From positions 1 to 64,000 of the forward strand of contig BQMJ01000025.1 of NCBI GenBank assembly GCA_025991245.1: a DNA stretch of 64,000 bases. The letters run 5' to 3'. Shown here in pieces: positions 22,792-33,316 of the stretch. Position numbers and translations under genes: made by a program. Source of the DNA: Galdieria partita. Its lineage: Eukaryota > Rhodophyta > Bangiophyceae > Galdieriales > Galdieriaceae. The notes under the pieces were generated by a model that was not told the DNA's origin, searched no databases, and saw nothing but the letters and a program-made list of their open reading frames with translations. The stretch's first letter is position 1, and each line of letters begins with the position of its first letter.

Positions 22792-24414
22792 ATGGCTGCG
22801 TATTTTAGTATAAAGCGTTCCACTTCGCAAGACACATTGGGAGACAACAAACCTTGGAACTTGCGTGATGTATCTGAAACAGATGGGAAGACTTGGGAAA
22901 CATTCCCCTATTCTTCTGAATACAGCTCTGTGGCTTCGCAGTGGGACACAAACATAGATGCTATGCAGTTGGACGTTTCAGAATACAACGACTCCACTGA
23001 TAGCGTTAAAAGTGTTTCCACCTCACCGACTCACGCAAATGTAAAGGGCCACAATAACCTTGTAAACAACGTTGCGTACCAGGCTTCGACAAGGGACGCT
23101 GCTGGGAAATGTCACAACAAGCAGGAAGTAGGAACTTTAGTAACAGCCAATATTGTAACCGAAGAGAGCAAGAATTCGCATCGAGAAGTAGAAAGAAAAA
23201 GGCGAATGACTATTTCAAGTAAAATTGAACAGCTAAGAGGGTTATTACCTTCACTTCATCAGACGCGAAAGGTGGATGTTGTGTCCACACTTTCTGCTAC
23301 TGTCGATTATGTACAGTCGACTTTGTCAGAAAATGAAAAATTGAAAGCGGAAGTTACTAAACTGAAGGAGGAGTTGAGGCAGTTACGAGAACAGTCGAAA
23401 GACGCTCCTTGTCGTGTAAGAGAATGTTCTTTGGAAAATACTCATACTGAAAAGAATCCAACCATTTGTGTTGCATTTGAAGAACAAGTATTATCTTCGG
23501 GCTGTTCCTATCGTGGTCCTTTAAAGATTGACTATTCCTTTCCTTGGACTCGATATATCCCACCGAATGCATGTGACTTGAGACTTGCAAGTCCCGAAGA
23601 TTTGCAAAGATCTTGTCAAATACTGCAATTATTGTCGACTGTAAAGAATTGTTATTCGTTTATTTGTGATATACAAGGTCATCTTGTTTGGCTGAGTGAT
23701 TCTGTGAAGGACGTATTGGGTTACAAACCTGAAGAATTGTTGGGTTCTGATGTATGGTCTCTTTTGCATCCAGAAGATTTGGATGCAGTTTATCCTATTG
23801 TGCAGACTTGGCATGAGATTGGTTTCACTTCCTCTGTTCATTTACGTAGGAAGAAAGCGGATGGTTCTTTTGTGGAGTTGAAGAGCTGCTTTACTAATTT
23901 ACTTAGTAGCAGTGGTGAAGTGGAAGGTTGTGTTTGTATAGAAACAATGTTGGAAGGGTCATCAGATCGATGGTTGGAAGCTGTTTATAAGATGGATTTT
24001 GATGGAAGATTCACATATGCAAGTCCATCAGTAGAACGTATGACTGGATATCGGGTTGAGGAAATTATTGGAAGTTCGTATACTTTCAATGTTCATGTGG
24101 ATGAACAAGAATTGATTACAAGTAATCTGCAACGTATGAAGTCTTCCTTTAATGAAAATAGTGTTCAAAGTTACATGGAAGAAGAATCTGTTGCCAGTCG
24201 CTTAAAGAATAAGACAAGTCAAACAATACTTACTTGGTTTAGAAGAGTTTCTAAATCTGGAGATGATATTTGGTTAGTGTCGCTTACAGTTGCATTAATA
24301 GATAAGCAGACGGGTCAATCCAACGGATTTGTTTCTATTGAACACGATATTACAATGCACGTACAACGATGGGCTTCCGTTCTTTATGAAATGGCAAACT
24401 GTGATAGATTTTAG
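22792..24414 (+). CDS. bHLH-PAS transcription factor
   Basis: Single exon, 540 aa. A Ser/Thr-rich N-terminus precedes a bHLH (about residues 129-180). Its basic region has the H-x3-E-x3-R pattern (SHREVERKRR) expected for E-box binding, and helix 2 contains 'KVDVVSTLSATVDYV'. A short leucine/glutamate coiled coil follows. PAS-A spans about 283-388 (LGYKPEELLGSDVWSLLHPEDL) and PAS-B about 395-525 (SPSVERMTGYRVEEI, ending in the PAC-like GFVSIEHDIT). It probably acts in the nucleus as a dimer. Family members elsewhere sense light, circadian time or small molecules; which signal applies here cannot be read. The gene stops 6 bp before the next start codon. Confidence 0.88.
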   Translation: MAAYFSIKRSTSQDTLGDNKPWNLRDVSETDGKTWETFPYSSEYSSVASQWDTNIDAMQLDVSEYNDSTDSVKSVSTSPTHANVKGHNNLVNNVAYQASTRDAAGKCHNKQEVGTLVTANIVTEESKNSHREVERKRRMTISSKIEQLRGLLPSLHQTRKVDVVSTLSATVDYVQSTLSENEKLKAEVTKLKEELRQLREQSKDAPCRVRECSLENTHTEKNPTICVAFEEQVLSSGCSYRGPLKIDYSFPWTRYIPPNACDLRLASPEDLQRSCQILQLLSTVKNCYSFICDIQGHLVWLSDSVKDVLGYKPEELLGSDVWSLLHPEDLDAVYPIVQTWHEIGFTSSVHLRRKKADGSFVELKSCFTNLLSSSGEVEGCVCIETMLEGSSDRWLEAVYKMDFDGRFTYASPSVERMTGYRVEEIIGSSYTFNVHVDEQELITSNLQRMKSSFNENSVQSYMEEESVASRLKNKTSQTILTWFRRVSKSGDDIWLVSLTVALIDKQTGQSNGFVSIEHDITMHVQRWASVLYEMANCDRF

Positions 24415-24420
24415 TAGTTG

Positions 24421-26731
24421 ATGTATTGGAAATTGTTTTTTAGAGAAAGAGAACGACTTTTTCACTTTTGTGTAAATAACTTTTGCTCGTCTTATTGTTC
24501 TCGGGGTAAAGTTTCTGCAGAAACAGGTTGGAAAGTGTACAACATCTCTTGTGAGAGAGAACTATCGTTGGATAAACAGCATAGTCTATTGAAGAATTGG
24601 TTTGGTCCAAGTTCTACAAGTTTATTTGCTTTTCGATCGATTGGTCGTTGGCAAGGCAGTTTGATAGAACAAGCACCTCGTTTGGACTGGCAATACACGC
24701 TAAGGTGGCTTGTTCAGTCACGTAGTATTCGTTTGCAACATTCCTCTCAGAACCAGCCAATACCTTTGATATTCATAGATGTGTCAAGTGATGATGATGA
24801 TTTGCAAAGGCAAATTGCAGCTTGTAATATTCGTGAGCCAGTTATTAGGCTGCGTTCCTCGGAAGATTGGAACACTGTGATAGATCAATTTGCTCTGGAC
24901 CAGGAGTGGAAGACAGTTGGTTTCAAACTCTTACAGAGAAGTGAAGCTTCGTGGTTGTTCAAAAGGGAGCATAAAATATTTTATGGTTTTCACCATTTTG
25001 GTCAGTCAGTATCTCATACGATTCACTTTCCAGTAGAAGGTGCACAACATAGTCTCCAAGAACTCGTCTCACATTGCCAATTGCCAAAGATGGACTCTAT
25101 CAATATAGCGAGTATGGATAAAGTTGCTTCTAGTCTGCAATTCAATGCACTTGATTCTTGGTATGCCTTCCGAGAATTGGAATATCAGCAACGATTGGCT
25201 TTCGCGGTGAGTGACTTATTTGTTTTTGCTCATGATACAAGACCTTCTGACTTTTACACAAGTAGGAAAGAGGTCCACAAGTATTGTTACAAGTTCCACA
25301 AACCATCTTTAGATATCCGAGAGATGCGTTGATTCATCGCGAGAAGAAATGGATATTTGTTGCCGATACTTTTCATCATCGCATTGCAGTTTTGGAAAGC
25401 AACGGAAAAATATTAGGAACTATTGGTTGTGGAGTTGCCTGGTTCCGTGATGATGACTTTAGTTCTTGTGCATTTCATCAACCATCTGGTATGGCATTGA
25501 ATGGAGATGTGATATATATAGCAGATACAGAAAATGGATGTTTGCGAATGGCAGATTTGAAAAGTGGTTATGTTAGTACCTTATATCCAGAAGAATATCG
25601 AGTTTCTGATGATAATAATATTACTCGAGCATTAGATTTTTGTGACATTTGGAGGACGCCATGGACTGCTAAGGTTACGCCAGAACTTACAAAGAGATGG
25701 GATGAACTGGATGGAGCATTTGGTAGACCACTTTCAGTTGCAATGGATGAGACAAGCATATCAATATTAACCATTGCACCTCTTGCTGTATGGAAACTAA
25801 GTGTTCCTAAAGAACATCGAAAGAGAATGTCAGTTCAAGTATTGGATAAGCAGTTTGGAATAGATGCCTGGTTAGGGTATGTTAAACAGTTTGCGAATGT
25901 GGCTGAGAAGATTCCTATCGAGACAACTCAGTTGCATCCACTAAATAAGATATTGAAATATTCTGATATTTCTCAACTGGAGAATTTACCTCCTCCTTGG
26001 ACGTTACATAGTAGAAGAGAACAAGTCGCAGATTATGATGCATTTCAGTATATTTATCCATTTTTGAGAGGAAGAAAGATGACTATCGAAGACTCTCTCT
26101 ATTTGATACCAGGCATGGCTCGACTTGTTATTCATGTAATAGCACCAAAAGGATATCGATTTGCTGGCAAAACCTTGAGACATGTAAATATGCAAGGACC
26201 AATGGTATCGACTACACCTCCCTTAGGTATTGACGATAACAAGGTAAATAAGTTCATTATTATACAAGAAATGTTGTGAATGAATAATTCTTGCAACTAG
26301 ATTCCTGTAGGTGAAAGGAGTAGAAGGAGATTGGAAGGATTGGATGAACCACAAGATTTGTTCCTTCCAGACCCTCCTTTAGTAGACTCTTTTTCTGGAC
26401 TTCCTATCATTATTGATATGTATACCTTTCCTGGTAGTGGTTATATCACAGTTGATTTAGTTGTATACTTGACAAAGGAGGAAAACTGTGCCGACACTGA
26501 CAACAGTATCTTTTATGATACGGTAAGGGATTGTGAGTTTTGTTTAGGAAATGTCTCAACTGGATGTAGATACAACTCAAGGCCGCAGTACGTATTACTA
26601 GTTATGGATACGAAACAGAATATCTCTATTTGAACAGCAGAGTAGAACCTCCTTTACCTGACTATGAAATAGTAGCCATAGATCGTTTATGTTATCCACA
26701 GAAAAGTAACAAATGTTCTCCTTCTAAATAG
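24421..26731 (+). CDS. NHL-repeat protein, NHLRC2-like
   Basis: Four exons: 24421-25206, 25266-26243, 26301-26522, 26570-26731 (introns 59, 57, 47 nt); 715 aa, close to the 726 aa of animal NHLRC2. The beta-propeller signature is clear: 'IFVADTFHHRIAVLESNGK' and 'QPSGMALNGDVIYIADTEN'. The C-terminal beta-rich part (VDLVVYLTKEENC ... LKAAVRI) also fits NHLRC2. The N-terminal 250 residues sit where NHLRC2 has a thioredoxin-like domain, but I see no CxxC motif. The propeller seems to have fewer clear repeats than usual. The N-terminus is hydrophobic and basic, so organelle import is possible. The start codon is only 6 bp after the bHLH-PAS stop, so the true start could differ. Confidence 0.8.
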
Positions 26732-26868
26732 AATTGTAAGTTGTTTGTTTCTCAACATCCGTTTCTGCCGCAATCATTTACTCAGTTTTGTTGGATTGTT
26801 TGCGACGCTAATAAAGAGATCTTTGGAAAACTTTTTGAATCTGTTTGGTTGTTGACCTATTTACTTCA

Positions 26869-27996
26869 ATGGCAAGTAGAATACCTTGGAACAACTTTCG
26901 TATGCCTCCTGGTGGTGGTCCCGGTAAGTTTTGGTTTGGTTTGCGTAGATAGTTGTTTGAACTTCGCAAAGCTGCACGTGTGGCAGGTCTGGCAGTTGCA
27001 GGTATTGCTACTGCTGCCATTGGCTATAAGTATGGTCTATATAATGGTGAGTCTCCCTACTGTTTAGTATCGATTCGATGATATCGTTGCTTATAGTGGA
27101 TGGTGGGCACCGAGCGGTTATTTTCAATAAGTTTACTGGAGTGAGACCAAAAGTGTATGGAGAAGGAACTCACGTACGAATTCCTTTCTTTGACGTGCCG
27201 ATTATTTATGATGTACGAGCAAAACCAAGAAGCGTCCAGTCTTTAACTGGAAGTAGAGGTAGGAAAGAGACTTGTTCTAGTTTATCACTACTTTACTCTT
27301 TCTATGAAGACTTGCAAATGGTTCAAATCACTCTTCGGGTACTTTCAAGACCTGACCCTGATAAAATTCCTGTCATTTATCAAACTTTGGGAACTGATTA
27401 CGATGAAAGAGTTCTTCCCAGTATTGTGAACGAAGTTTTAAAGTCAGTCGTGGCCCAATTCAACGCTTCACAGTTGATTACACAACGTGAACAAGTATCG
27501 CGTTTGATTTCAAGGAATCTGAGAGAGAGAGCAAAAGATTTCAATATTGTACTGGATGACGTATCGATAACACATTTAGCTTTTGGAAAAGAATACACAG
27601 CCGCAGTTGAAGCCAAACAAGTCGCTCAACAAGAAGCAGAACGAGCCAGATTCTTTGTCGAAAAAGCCCAACAAGATAAGAAATCTATTATCATTCGAGC
27701 ACAAGGAGAAGCACAATCAGCTAAACTGATAGGTAATGACTTGCAACTCTTATGCGATCCACAAACTCAACATTCACAATATAATAGGAGAGGCTATGAA
27801 GAACAATCCAGGATTTATCAAGTTGAGAAAAATTGAAGCAGCAAGAGAGATTGCAAATACAATTGCCAACTCTCAGAACCGCGTGTTTCTTAATTCGGAT
27901 TCTTTGCAACTGAATTTAGGAGATGTCGAAACGGAAAGTACTTCAAGTCTTCATGAAATGGAAGAAGAGTTGAACAATGTCTCCAAACGAAAGTAA
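26869..27996 (+). CDS. PHB2: Prohibitin 2
   Basis: Five exons: 26869-26923, 26972-27046, 27097-27258, 27310-27732, 27788-27996; 307 aa, normal for the family. After an Ala/Gly-rich membrane segment comes '[16 protein letters not shown]', the SPFH/band-7 domain, and the long C-terminal coiled coil ([17 protein letters not shown]). The ending '[16 protein letters not shown]' is PHB2-type rather than PHB1-type. With PHB1 it forms ring complexes in the inner mitochondrial membrane that scaffold respiratory proteins and proteases. The first intron acceptor (CAAAG) was chosen because it restores the membrane segment. Confidence 0.95.
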
Positions 27997-28026
27997 TGGA
28001 CAGCATAATAACAATAGGTTCCAGTA

Positions 28027-28850
28027 TTAGGCTGGTTGAATAGTACTATTTTGAGTGGTAATAAGTTGTCTAGGAGACAGCATATCTGACTCGAGCAATA
28101 AAATAGTCATCGCAAAAGATATGGTTAAGAGCAGCTTTTCAAAGAAAATACACAAAAGCACCGTGAACAAAAGACAATCTTACATAAAACAAAGTCCAAA
28201 CTTACGGTTCCTAAACCTGCATACAATAACTCCATCGTATCTAATACTTGCTTCCACCATAAATAAAAGGGAGTAGAGAAGCCTGCAATAACACCCATCG
28301 AGAAACATAACCTTCCCCAGAATACTGCTAAAGTACTATGACTGCTGCGTTGTGCACCGAAAACCAATAAGATTCCATACAATACCAACACAAAGGGCAA
28401 GAATACCAACAACGGAAGTGGGCTCGGAGGTTGTCTACTCATACAAGCTAAATATATACAATAAACTCCAGAAACAATAGCCGCAAGAAGCACACCAAAC
28501 ACAAATACAAATAAAAGTGGAAATAGGAAAACATAAAAGAACACTGAAAACAAAACATTTCCCAGCAAAGAATGAACAAGTCTCCATAGGGAAAAACTTG
28601 AAACACTTCCTTGTCTATCTACATCTTCCGTAATATTTGTAACTGAAGTTTCGTCTTTAACTGCAGCCGAAGTGAATTCCTGTCGGTTCGGTGTAAGTGT
28701 CTTTGAGTATACTCGACGTTTTCCTCCCAAAGAATGTTGTTGTCTAGGAGGAGAGCTTTCGTTCCATGCTTTAGTAGATTGATAAGCAGGTCTTTCTTCC
28801 TTTTCAGGAGAACTTTTTATCAAGTTTTCTTGTTCTTCCAAGGTTGTCAT
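28027..28850 (-). CDS. Multi-pass membrane protein, unknown
   Basis: Exons 28850-28206 and 28134-28027 (71-nt intron), about 250 aa. About 85 polar, Ser/Thr/Lys-rich residues are followed by four or five hydrophobic segments (for example LFSVFFYVFLFPLLFVFVF, LVFLPFVLVLYGILLVFG, FSMGVIAGFSTPFYLWW). After the intron comes a last segment (LLTISFAMTILLL) and a short tail. I do not recognise the family. The first ATG in frame is at 28850, 19 bp after the stop of the ITPK gene on the same strand; the frame is open further upstream but has no ATG. Confidence 0.65.
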
Positions 28851-28869
28851 TCTTTCTTCCACAGTATCT

Positions 28870-29856
28870 TCAATCTCCGTTTCTATCCAGCTTTTTCCTT
28901 ATCATCGTCCATATCTTATCAAAACAATTCTCAACGCCACGAAAGGAAGGAAAGTAGTTGACATCCACAATAAAATAATATTTCTCCACTTCATCGAATA
29001 TGATATCTAAGCCGTATAGACTCAATCCTAAAACATGAGAAACAATGGGAATCAAAGGCTGTAGGAAATGGCGTAGAGAGTCTAATGTTTCCTCTGGAGA
29101 AGATATCACTTCATTCGTTTCTGGAAAACTCTCTTGACTATCAAAACAAAACCATCCTTGACTTTTATAAAATTCTCGTTTAATATGTAACAAGGGCAGA
29201 TTGCGTTGACAAAATATGTCTACATTGTCTCCAATCACATATGCTTTCCAAAGATAAGAGCTAGGAACTAGCCTCTGCGCAATGAGAACTTCCTTGTTTC
29301 CAACATACATATTCATTACTTGTTCCAAAGCTACTTCATTCTTTACGACATACATACGATGTGACTTGTATACACCACAAGCTGGCAAAGACTTGAGAAT
29401 GACTGGAAAAGACATTGACTGGAAACAGCTGGTTTCTTTGGATAACTGTAACCATTCCAGTCTCTTCAAGGAATAAGTGGAACTGTCAGACAGAGAGCAG
29501 TATTTCTGTGCTGCAGCAACAATTTCATCAATCTTTTGTAACAATCCTCGCCTACTAATAACAGACCATACAGCTCCTATATCGTCTATTATCAAAGAGT
29601 TGTTGGACTCAAGGAACCTCTGCAACGACAAGATCCGAGAACTTGCAAAGGTGTCTCCTTGAAAGGCTGCGGCCATGTCATCCGTTCTCTTATGAACAAT
29701 TACGTCAAAATGTGTTGCAGAGTCGATATCTTCCAATTGAAGCTCAGTTAAAACATGTCCTTTCCTTGCCAAATATTCACCAAAAGGTTTAAAGAAGGAG
29801 TGGCGCTTCTTTGAGTTGCAAGAAAAACCAACAACCCATTTCTCTTGTGGACTCAT
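28870..29856 (-). CDS. Inositol 1,3,4-trisphosphate 5/6-kinase (ITPK)
   Basis: Intronless, 328 aa from ATG 29856; a GTG four codons upstream is not a likely start. The N-terminal 'DVIVHKRTDD' matches the ITPK HKxTD motif. The central ATP-grasp region has 'SFPVILKSLPACG'. The C-terminal 'LYGLDIIFDEVEKYYFIVD' and 'VNYFPSFRGV' match the metal-binding DxDxN and FPG(Y/F)xG region. These kinases phosphorylate inositol phosphates on the route to IP6 and pyrophosphates, linked to phosphate sensing. It is the third gene in a tight run of four minus-strand genes. Confidence 0.92.
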   Translation of the reverse strand: MSPQEKWVVGFSCNSKKRHSFFKPFGEYLARKGHVLTELQLEDIDSATHFDVIVHKRTDDMAAAFQGDTFASSRILSLQRFLESNNSLIIDDIGAVWSVISRRGLLQKIDEIVAAAQKYCSLSDSSTYSLKRLEWLQLSKETSCFQSMSFPVILKSLPACGVYKSHRMYVVKNEVALEQVMNMYVGNKEVLIAQRLVPSSYLWKAYVIGDNVDIFCQRNLPLLHIKREFYKSQGWFCFDSQESFPETNEVISSPEETLDSLRHFLQPLIPIVSHVLGLSLYGLDIIFDEVEKYYFIVDVNYFPSFRGVENCFDKIWTMIRKKLDRNGD

Positions 29857-29910
29857 TGAAACATACACTCGTTGAAAAGCTTAATTATTGTTCGTTTTGG
29901 TGAATGCGTA

Positions 29911-30818
29911 TTAGTAATGATTTATTTCGTTAGACTTTCGTTCCAACACTGCACTTACAAAATTCCAAAAAGATCGATCCTGACTAACTTGTTCAGCATT
30001 CAGTTGGCAGTAAAAGATGCCGTCAATAGGAGTAGACTTTAGTTGAAGTTTTCGTCGTTGACTCCAAATATCCGACTTGTTTCCTACTACTGCTACTGGA
30101 AGTTGTCTACTTAATAAAGACAAATAATAAGTTTCCGTTTTTTCTTTCCAGTGCTTTTTGACAATAGGTACCATAGAAAGGAGTTCAAAGAAAAGATAAG
30201 TCAAAGTTTCTCCTACTCGGTTCAACGACAAACCTTCTCTCCAAAAGGCAAAAGAGTTTCGGTTGTCTCTTTCTTTACCACCTTCCACGTCGCCAAAGCT
30301 TTGTTGAACTTGAACTGCCCAATATTTCCATAATCTATCTCTTGTTGCAGAAATAGTCAAGTCATATACGAATACAATGCCATCAAAAGGAATATTATGA
30401 AAGGCTCGCTGAAAAACACTCGTGCTGGTTGCAAGACCACCCCATTCCCATAGTTCTACAATAGTCTTGCTTTCTATGGTATCTCTTTCAACAGATAAGG
30501 GCAACACAATACATGAAATCGAAAAGCCCTTTGTAGGTTTTCTAAAAAGTCGTTTCTTAGTCTTATCACACAAAGTTCCAAACCCGAAACATACAAACTT
30601 TCACGCAATCTTGTTTGAACAGACCCAGCGGAAGAACACAAGTTTTGAATAAGTGACTAGTTACAAACAATAAAATGAGTTTTATCCACTATTTTGTTAG
30701 AAAGAATATTTTCCTTTCTTACAGTTTTACCGACACCAGTGTCTCCTAGGAATAAAATTCTACGAAGCTTATCAGAGGATATTTGCTTATCCAGCTCTGT
30801 ATATACTCTACCGTAACT
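29911..30818 (-). CDS. RABL3/LIP1-like small GTPase
   Basis: Three exons are clear: G1 exon ending at 30723, then 30656-30595 and 30541-29911 (introns 66 and 53 nt). G1 is LGDTGVGKT. The switch-2 region reads 'VELWEWGG' as in RABL3 (WDVGG) rather than the Rab DTAGQ. G4 is VVGNKSD. The family includes animal RABL3 and plant LIP1; LIP1 affects light input to the clock. No C-terminal prenylation motif is present, as usual in this family. The 5' end is unsolved: the G1 frame is open back to 30818 without an ATG, and the only nearby ATG (30822) is in another frame. It directly follows the stop codon of the transporter gene. Confidence 0.82.
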
Positions 30819-30824
30819 TCATGA

Positions 30825-31980
30825 TTAGACTTTTTCAGGTAAACGTTCTTGTGAAGCTTTCTGTAGCATCTCTCTTCGACGTACGATTGAATAACTAAGG
30901 GAACCCAATAAGACAATACAAATACTCGTCAGTCCTAGACCAGTTACTGGATTTTGAAAGAGGAGTAATGCAATGGCAGTTTGAGCTGCGGCCTTTGCAG
31001 TGGCAGACACATTGTGAGTCAAAGGACTCGTATATTTGATTTGTGTGGCAGTAGCAAAAGAAATCAAAATGCCTAGTACGCCGCTCATAGACAACATGAC
31101 TTGAACAGAGTTAATACAAATAAACCCTAAATAACAAGTACATACTCCAGAAAGACGGATTCGAAACATTTTCGGATGACATCAAAGTATTCACTTCTCC
31201 ATTGAAGAATATAAATGGAAGAAATAATACACAAGCATTCAAATTGTTATATAATGTGATCTTCCAAGGATCATTGTCTACCAATGGATACATTTTCTTT
31301 ACGTAAATAGCATTCATGGCAACAAAAAAGCTTGAAGTTACTCCAGAAATAACACCAATAAGTGACCATCGTAACTCTTCTCGATTACCCAACCAGAAAC
31401 CTGATATCACCTATGTGTATATTATATGTAGCAGTTGGCAATTACTTGAGTAATAAAATATATACTTACAATAAGACAACAGAAAATAGCAGCAGGAGAA
31501 GTTCGTTGTCCAAGAAGCATAAAATCAAGTGCCACATTAAAAATAATGGTTAGAGATCGGGCTACTTGATAAAAGGACACTTCGACATATTTCAAACATA
31601 TATTATTGAAAACTACCATAAGAGTAAAAATGCATGAAAGGGGAAGTAACTGCACACAAGTTTTCCTAACCAAATGTAAACAAGAGAGGTTTCTTGAGGA
31701 ACTGTTTGAAAGAACCTACCAGTGTACCTCGAATTGAGGCATTCTCGTCCATCCAAGTCCACCCAATGCATAACAACAAAATACAGTTACTAGACATTGC
31801 GACCTTTATACAAAGTAAGCTTTTTTCAAAAATAACTCAGCTGTCATACCAAGTAATAAATAAAGGTGCGTTCACTTGAAAAGACCTGCCACTAAAAAGC
31901 AGCTTGTTAATGAAAACCAAGCTGATAGACACTATCCAATAGAAGACTACCGCAGCCAATACTTGAGAAGACTTTCTCAT
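30825..31980 (-). CDS. Nucleotide-sugar transporter, SLC35C1 (GDP-fucose) type
   Basis: Five exons: 31980-31850, 31803-31720, 31665-31470, 31410-31146, 31099-30825 (introns 46, 54, 59, 46 nt); 316 aa. About ten hydrophobic segments. Family signatures line up throughout: 'SLVFINKLLFSG', 'ICLKYVEVSFYQVARSLTI', 'FFVAMNAIYVKKMYPLVD', 'YNNLNACVLFLPF', and 'IKYTSPLTHNVSATAKAA'. This order is that of the Golgi GDP-fucose transporters, so GDP-fucose is the likely cargo; GDP-mannose or another sugar cannot be excluded. It is divergent from the SFT2 gene (63 bp between start codons). The fourth intron contains a 17-nt stretch identical to the telomere unit. Confidence 0.88.
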
Positions 31981-32043
31981 GGTCTCCAACATTTCTTATT
32001 TTTCCTTCCGACTTGAAAAGCCGATTTGAAATCGGATTGGGAT

Positions 32044-32759
32044 ATGACAACATTGTTGAACAAGTGGAGTGACCGTGCGAGGAGTGTATTAGGGAATATA
32101 GAAGACAATGCTCGTGAATTTATAGACAACGTGAGTGAGAAGACACAAAACAGTTCAATTTCCAGAATACTATCAGACAAGCTGCAAGACAGAAAATCTC
32201 TTTTGACAACCTCTAGAGACGAAGAAGCTGCAGAAGAAAATGCAAACACTTTTTCTACTTTTGGGAGTGATTGGGCTTCGGAAATGAGTTTAACTCGAAC
32301 ACAACGTTTGGTTGGGTTTGCTATGTGTTTTGTTGCAGGTGCTTTGATGCTTTTTTTGTCTGTTATGATGTTACCTACGTCTGCGCTTCGTCCAGCTAAA
32401 TTTGCTTTAAGCTTTACTTTGGGTAACATTCTTGTACTCTTTAGGTAAGTTTCATTGTGGTTGGTTTTAGCCGTGATAAAGTTATTGACGAGTGAGGTGT
32501 TAGTACTGCTTTTCTAATAGGGCCGTATAGACAGCTGCAATATATGTTCAAGCCAGTTCGATTGTTGGCTACTTGTATCTATCTGATTTCTTTATTTATG
32601 GCTATCTTCTTTTCAGTTACCAAAGTCAAACTACGATATCCACTGGTTGTGTTGTCCATTATCGTTGAAATAGGGGCTTTGTTATGGTATTGTGCCAGTT
32701 ATATACCTTTTGGTCAAGCCATGATCACAAGGCTAGCCGGACGTTTGGTGGAATGGTGA
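32044..32759 (+). CDS. SFT2-like vesicle transport membrane protein
   Basis: Exons 32044-32444 and 32504-32759 (59-nt intron), 218 aa. A polar N-terminal 90 residues is followed by four membrane segments. The conserved SFT2 strings are 'FALSFTLGNILVLFSTAFLI' and 'GPYRQLQYMFKPVRLLAT'. SFT2 proteins work in endosome-to-Golgi and intra-Golgi membrane fusion. The acceptor at 32503 was chosen because it restores the family 'AFLIGP' motif. Confidence 0.9.
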
Positions 32760-32830
32760 ATTGTTCTGAAAAATGAAATATTTTTCCAAGTATCGAAGAG
32801 GCTAAGGTTACTCGTATTCATCACAATATC

Positions 32831-33252
32831 TTATTCTGGCCTTGTTAAGCTTTTATCTAACGCTTGCTGATAAAAGCGGTTTTCCAGCATGGCAGTATAG
32901 TCTTCCAACAGAGAAGCTGTACGCTCTAAAGCCACTGCCTCGTTGTATAGCAGTTGCAAACGTTCTTTGGTTGTCTTGAATCCATAGTTTTCGTGAAACA
33001 ACTGTTCTGCCTTTTCTTGCAGTTTCTGTATGTTTATAGAAACCTGCTCCATAAATAACCTCGTAGAAGTGTTACAGTCTTCGATAGTCGTCAAAGGGGA
33101 TAAACCCACTAAAGCAAAAAGTAATCAAATACTAAAAATAAACGTGATCATTTCCAACCTTGTAAATGAAGTCGAGAAAACTTTTTCAGTTGTTCTGAGA
33201 ACTCTGAAAGCAGCAAAGTATCATCTCTTTGGTCAGGTTGAGCCGTTTGCAT
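32831..33252 (-). CDS. Small coiled-coil protein, BLOC1S2-like
   Basis: Exons 33252-33159 and 33108-32831 (50-nt intron with GTTGGA donor), 123 aa. The product is almost all helix. The C-terminal 'AVALERTASLLEDYTAMLE' resembles the 'VAALEQAAYKLDAYSKKLE' of animal BLOC-1 subunit 2, and the helix before it also fits. BLOC-1/BORC subunits position lysosome-related organelles. The match is from memory and short, so a different coiled-coil family (for example prefoldin-like) is possible. Its start is 64 bp from that of the divergent bL17 gene. Confidence 0.55.
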
Positions 33253-33316
33253 AAGCTGTCAACTTTACAATAATTTGTAAAGTATCCAATCGTTGATTTT
33301 AGATTCTGTGTAGAAC

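Noticed and set aside
24411-24420. Fusion of bHLH-PAS with the NHL gene
   Set aside because: Two consecutive in-frame stops separate them and each product matches a full-length family on its own.
26523-26547. 25-nt intron option (gtaagg ... tttag) in the NHLRC2-like gene
   Set aside because: Too short and leads to a stop; the 47-nt option ending at 26569 keeps frame to a family-like C-terminus.
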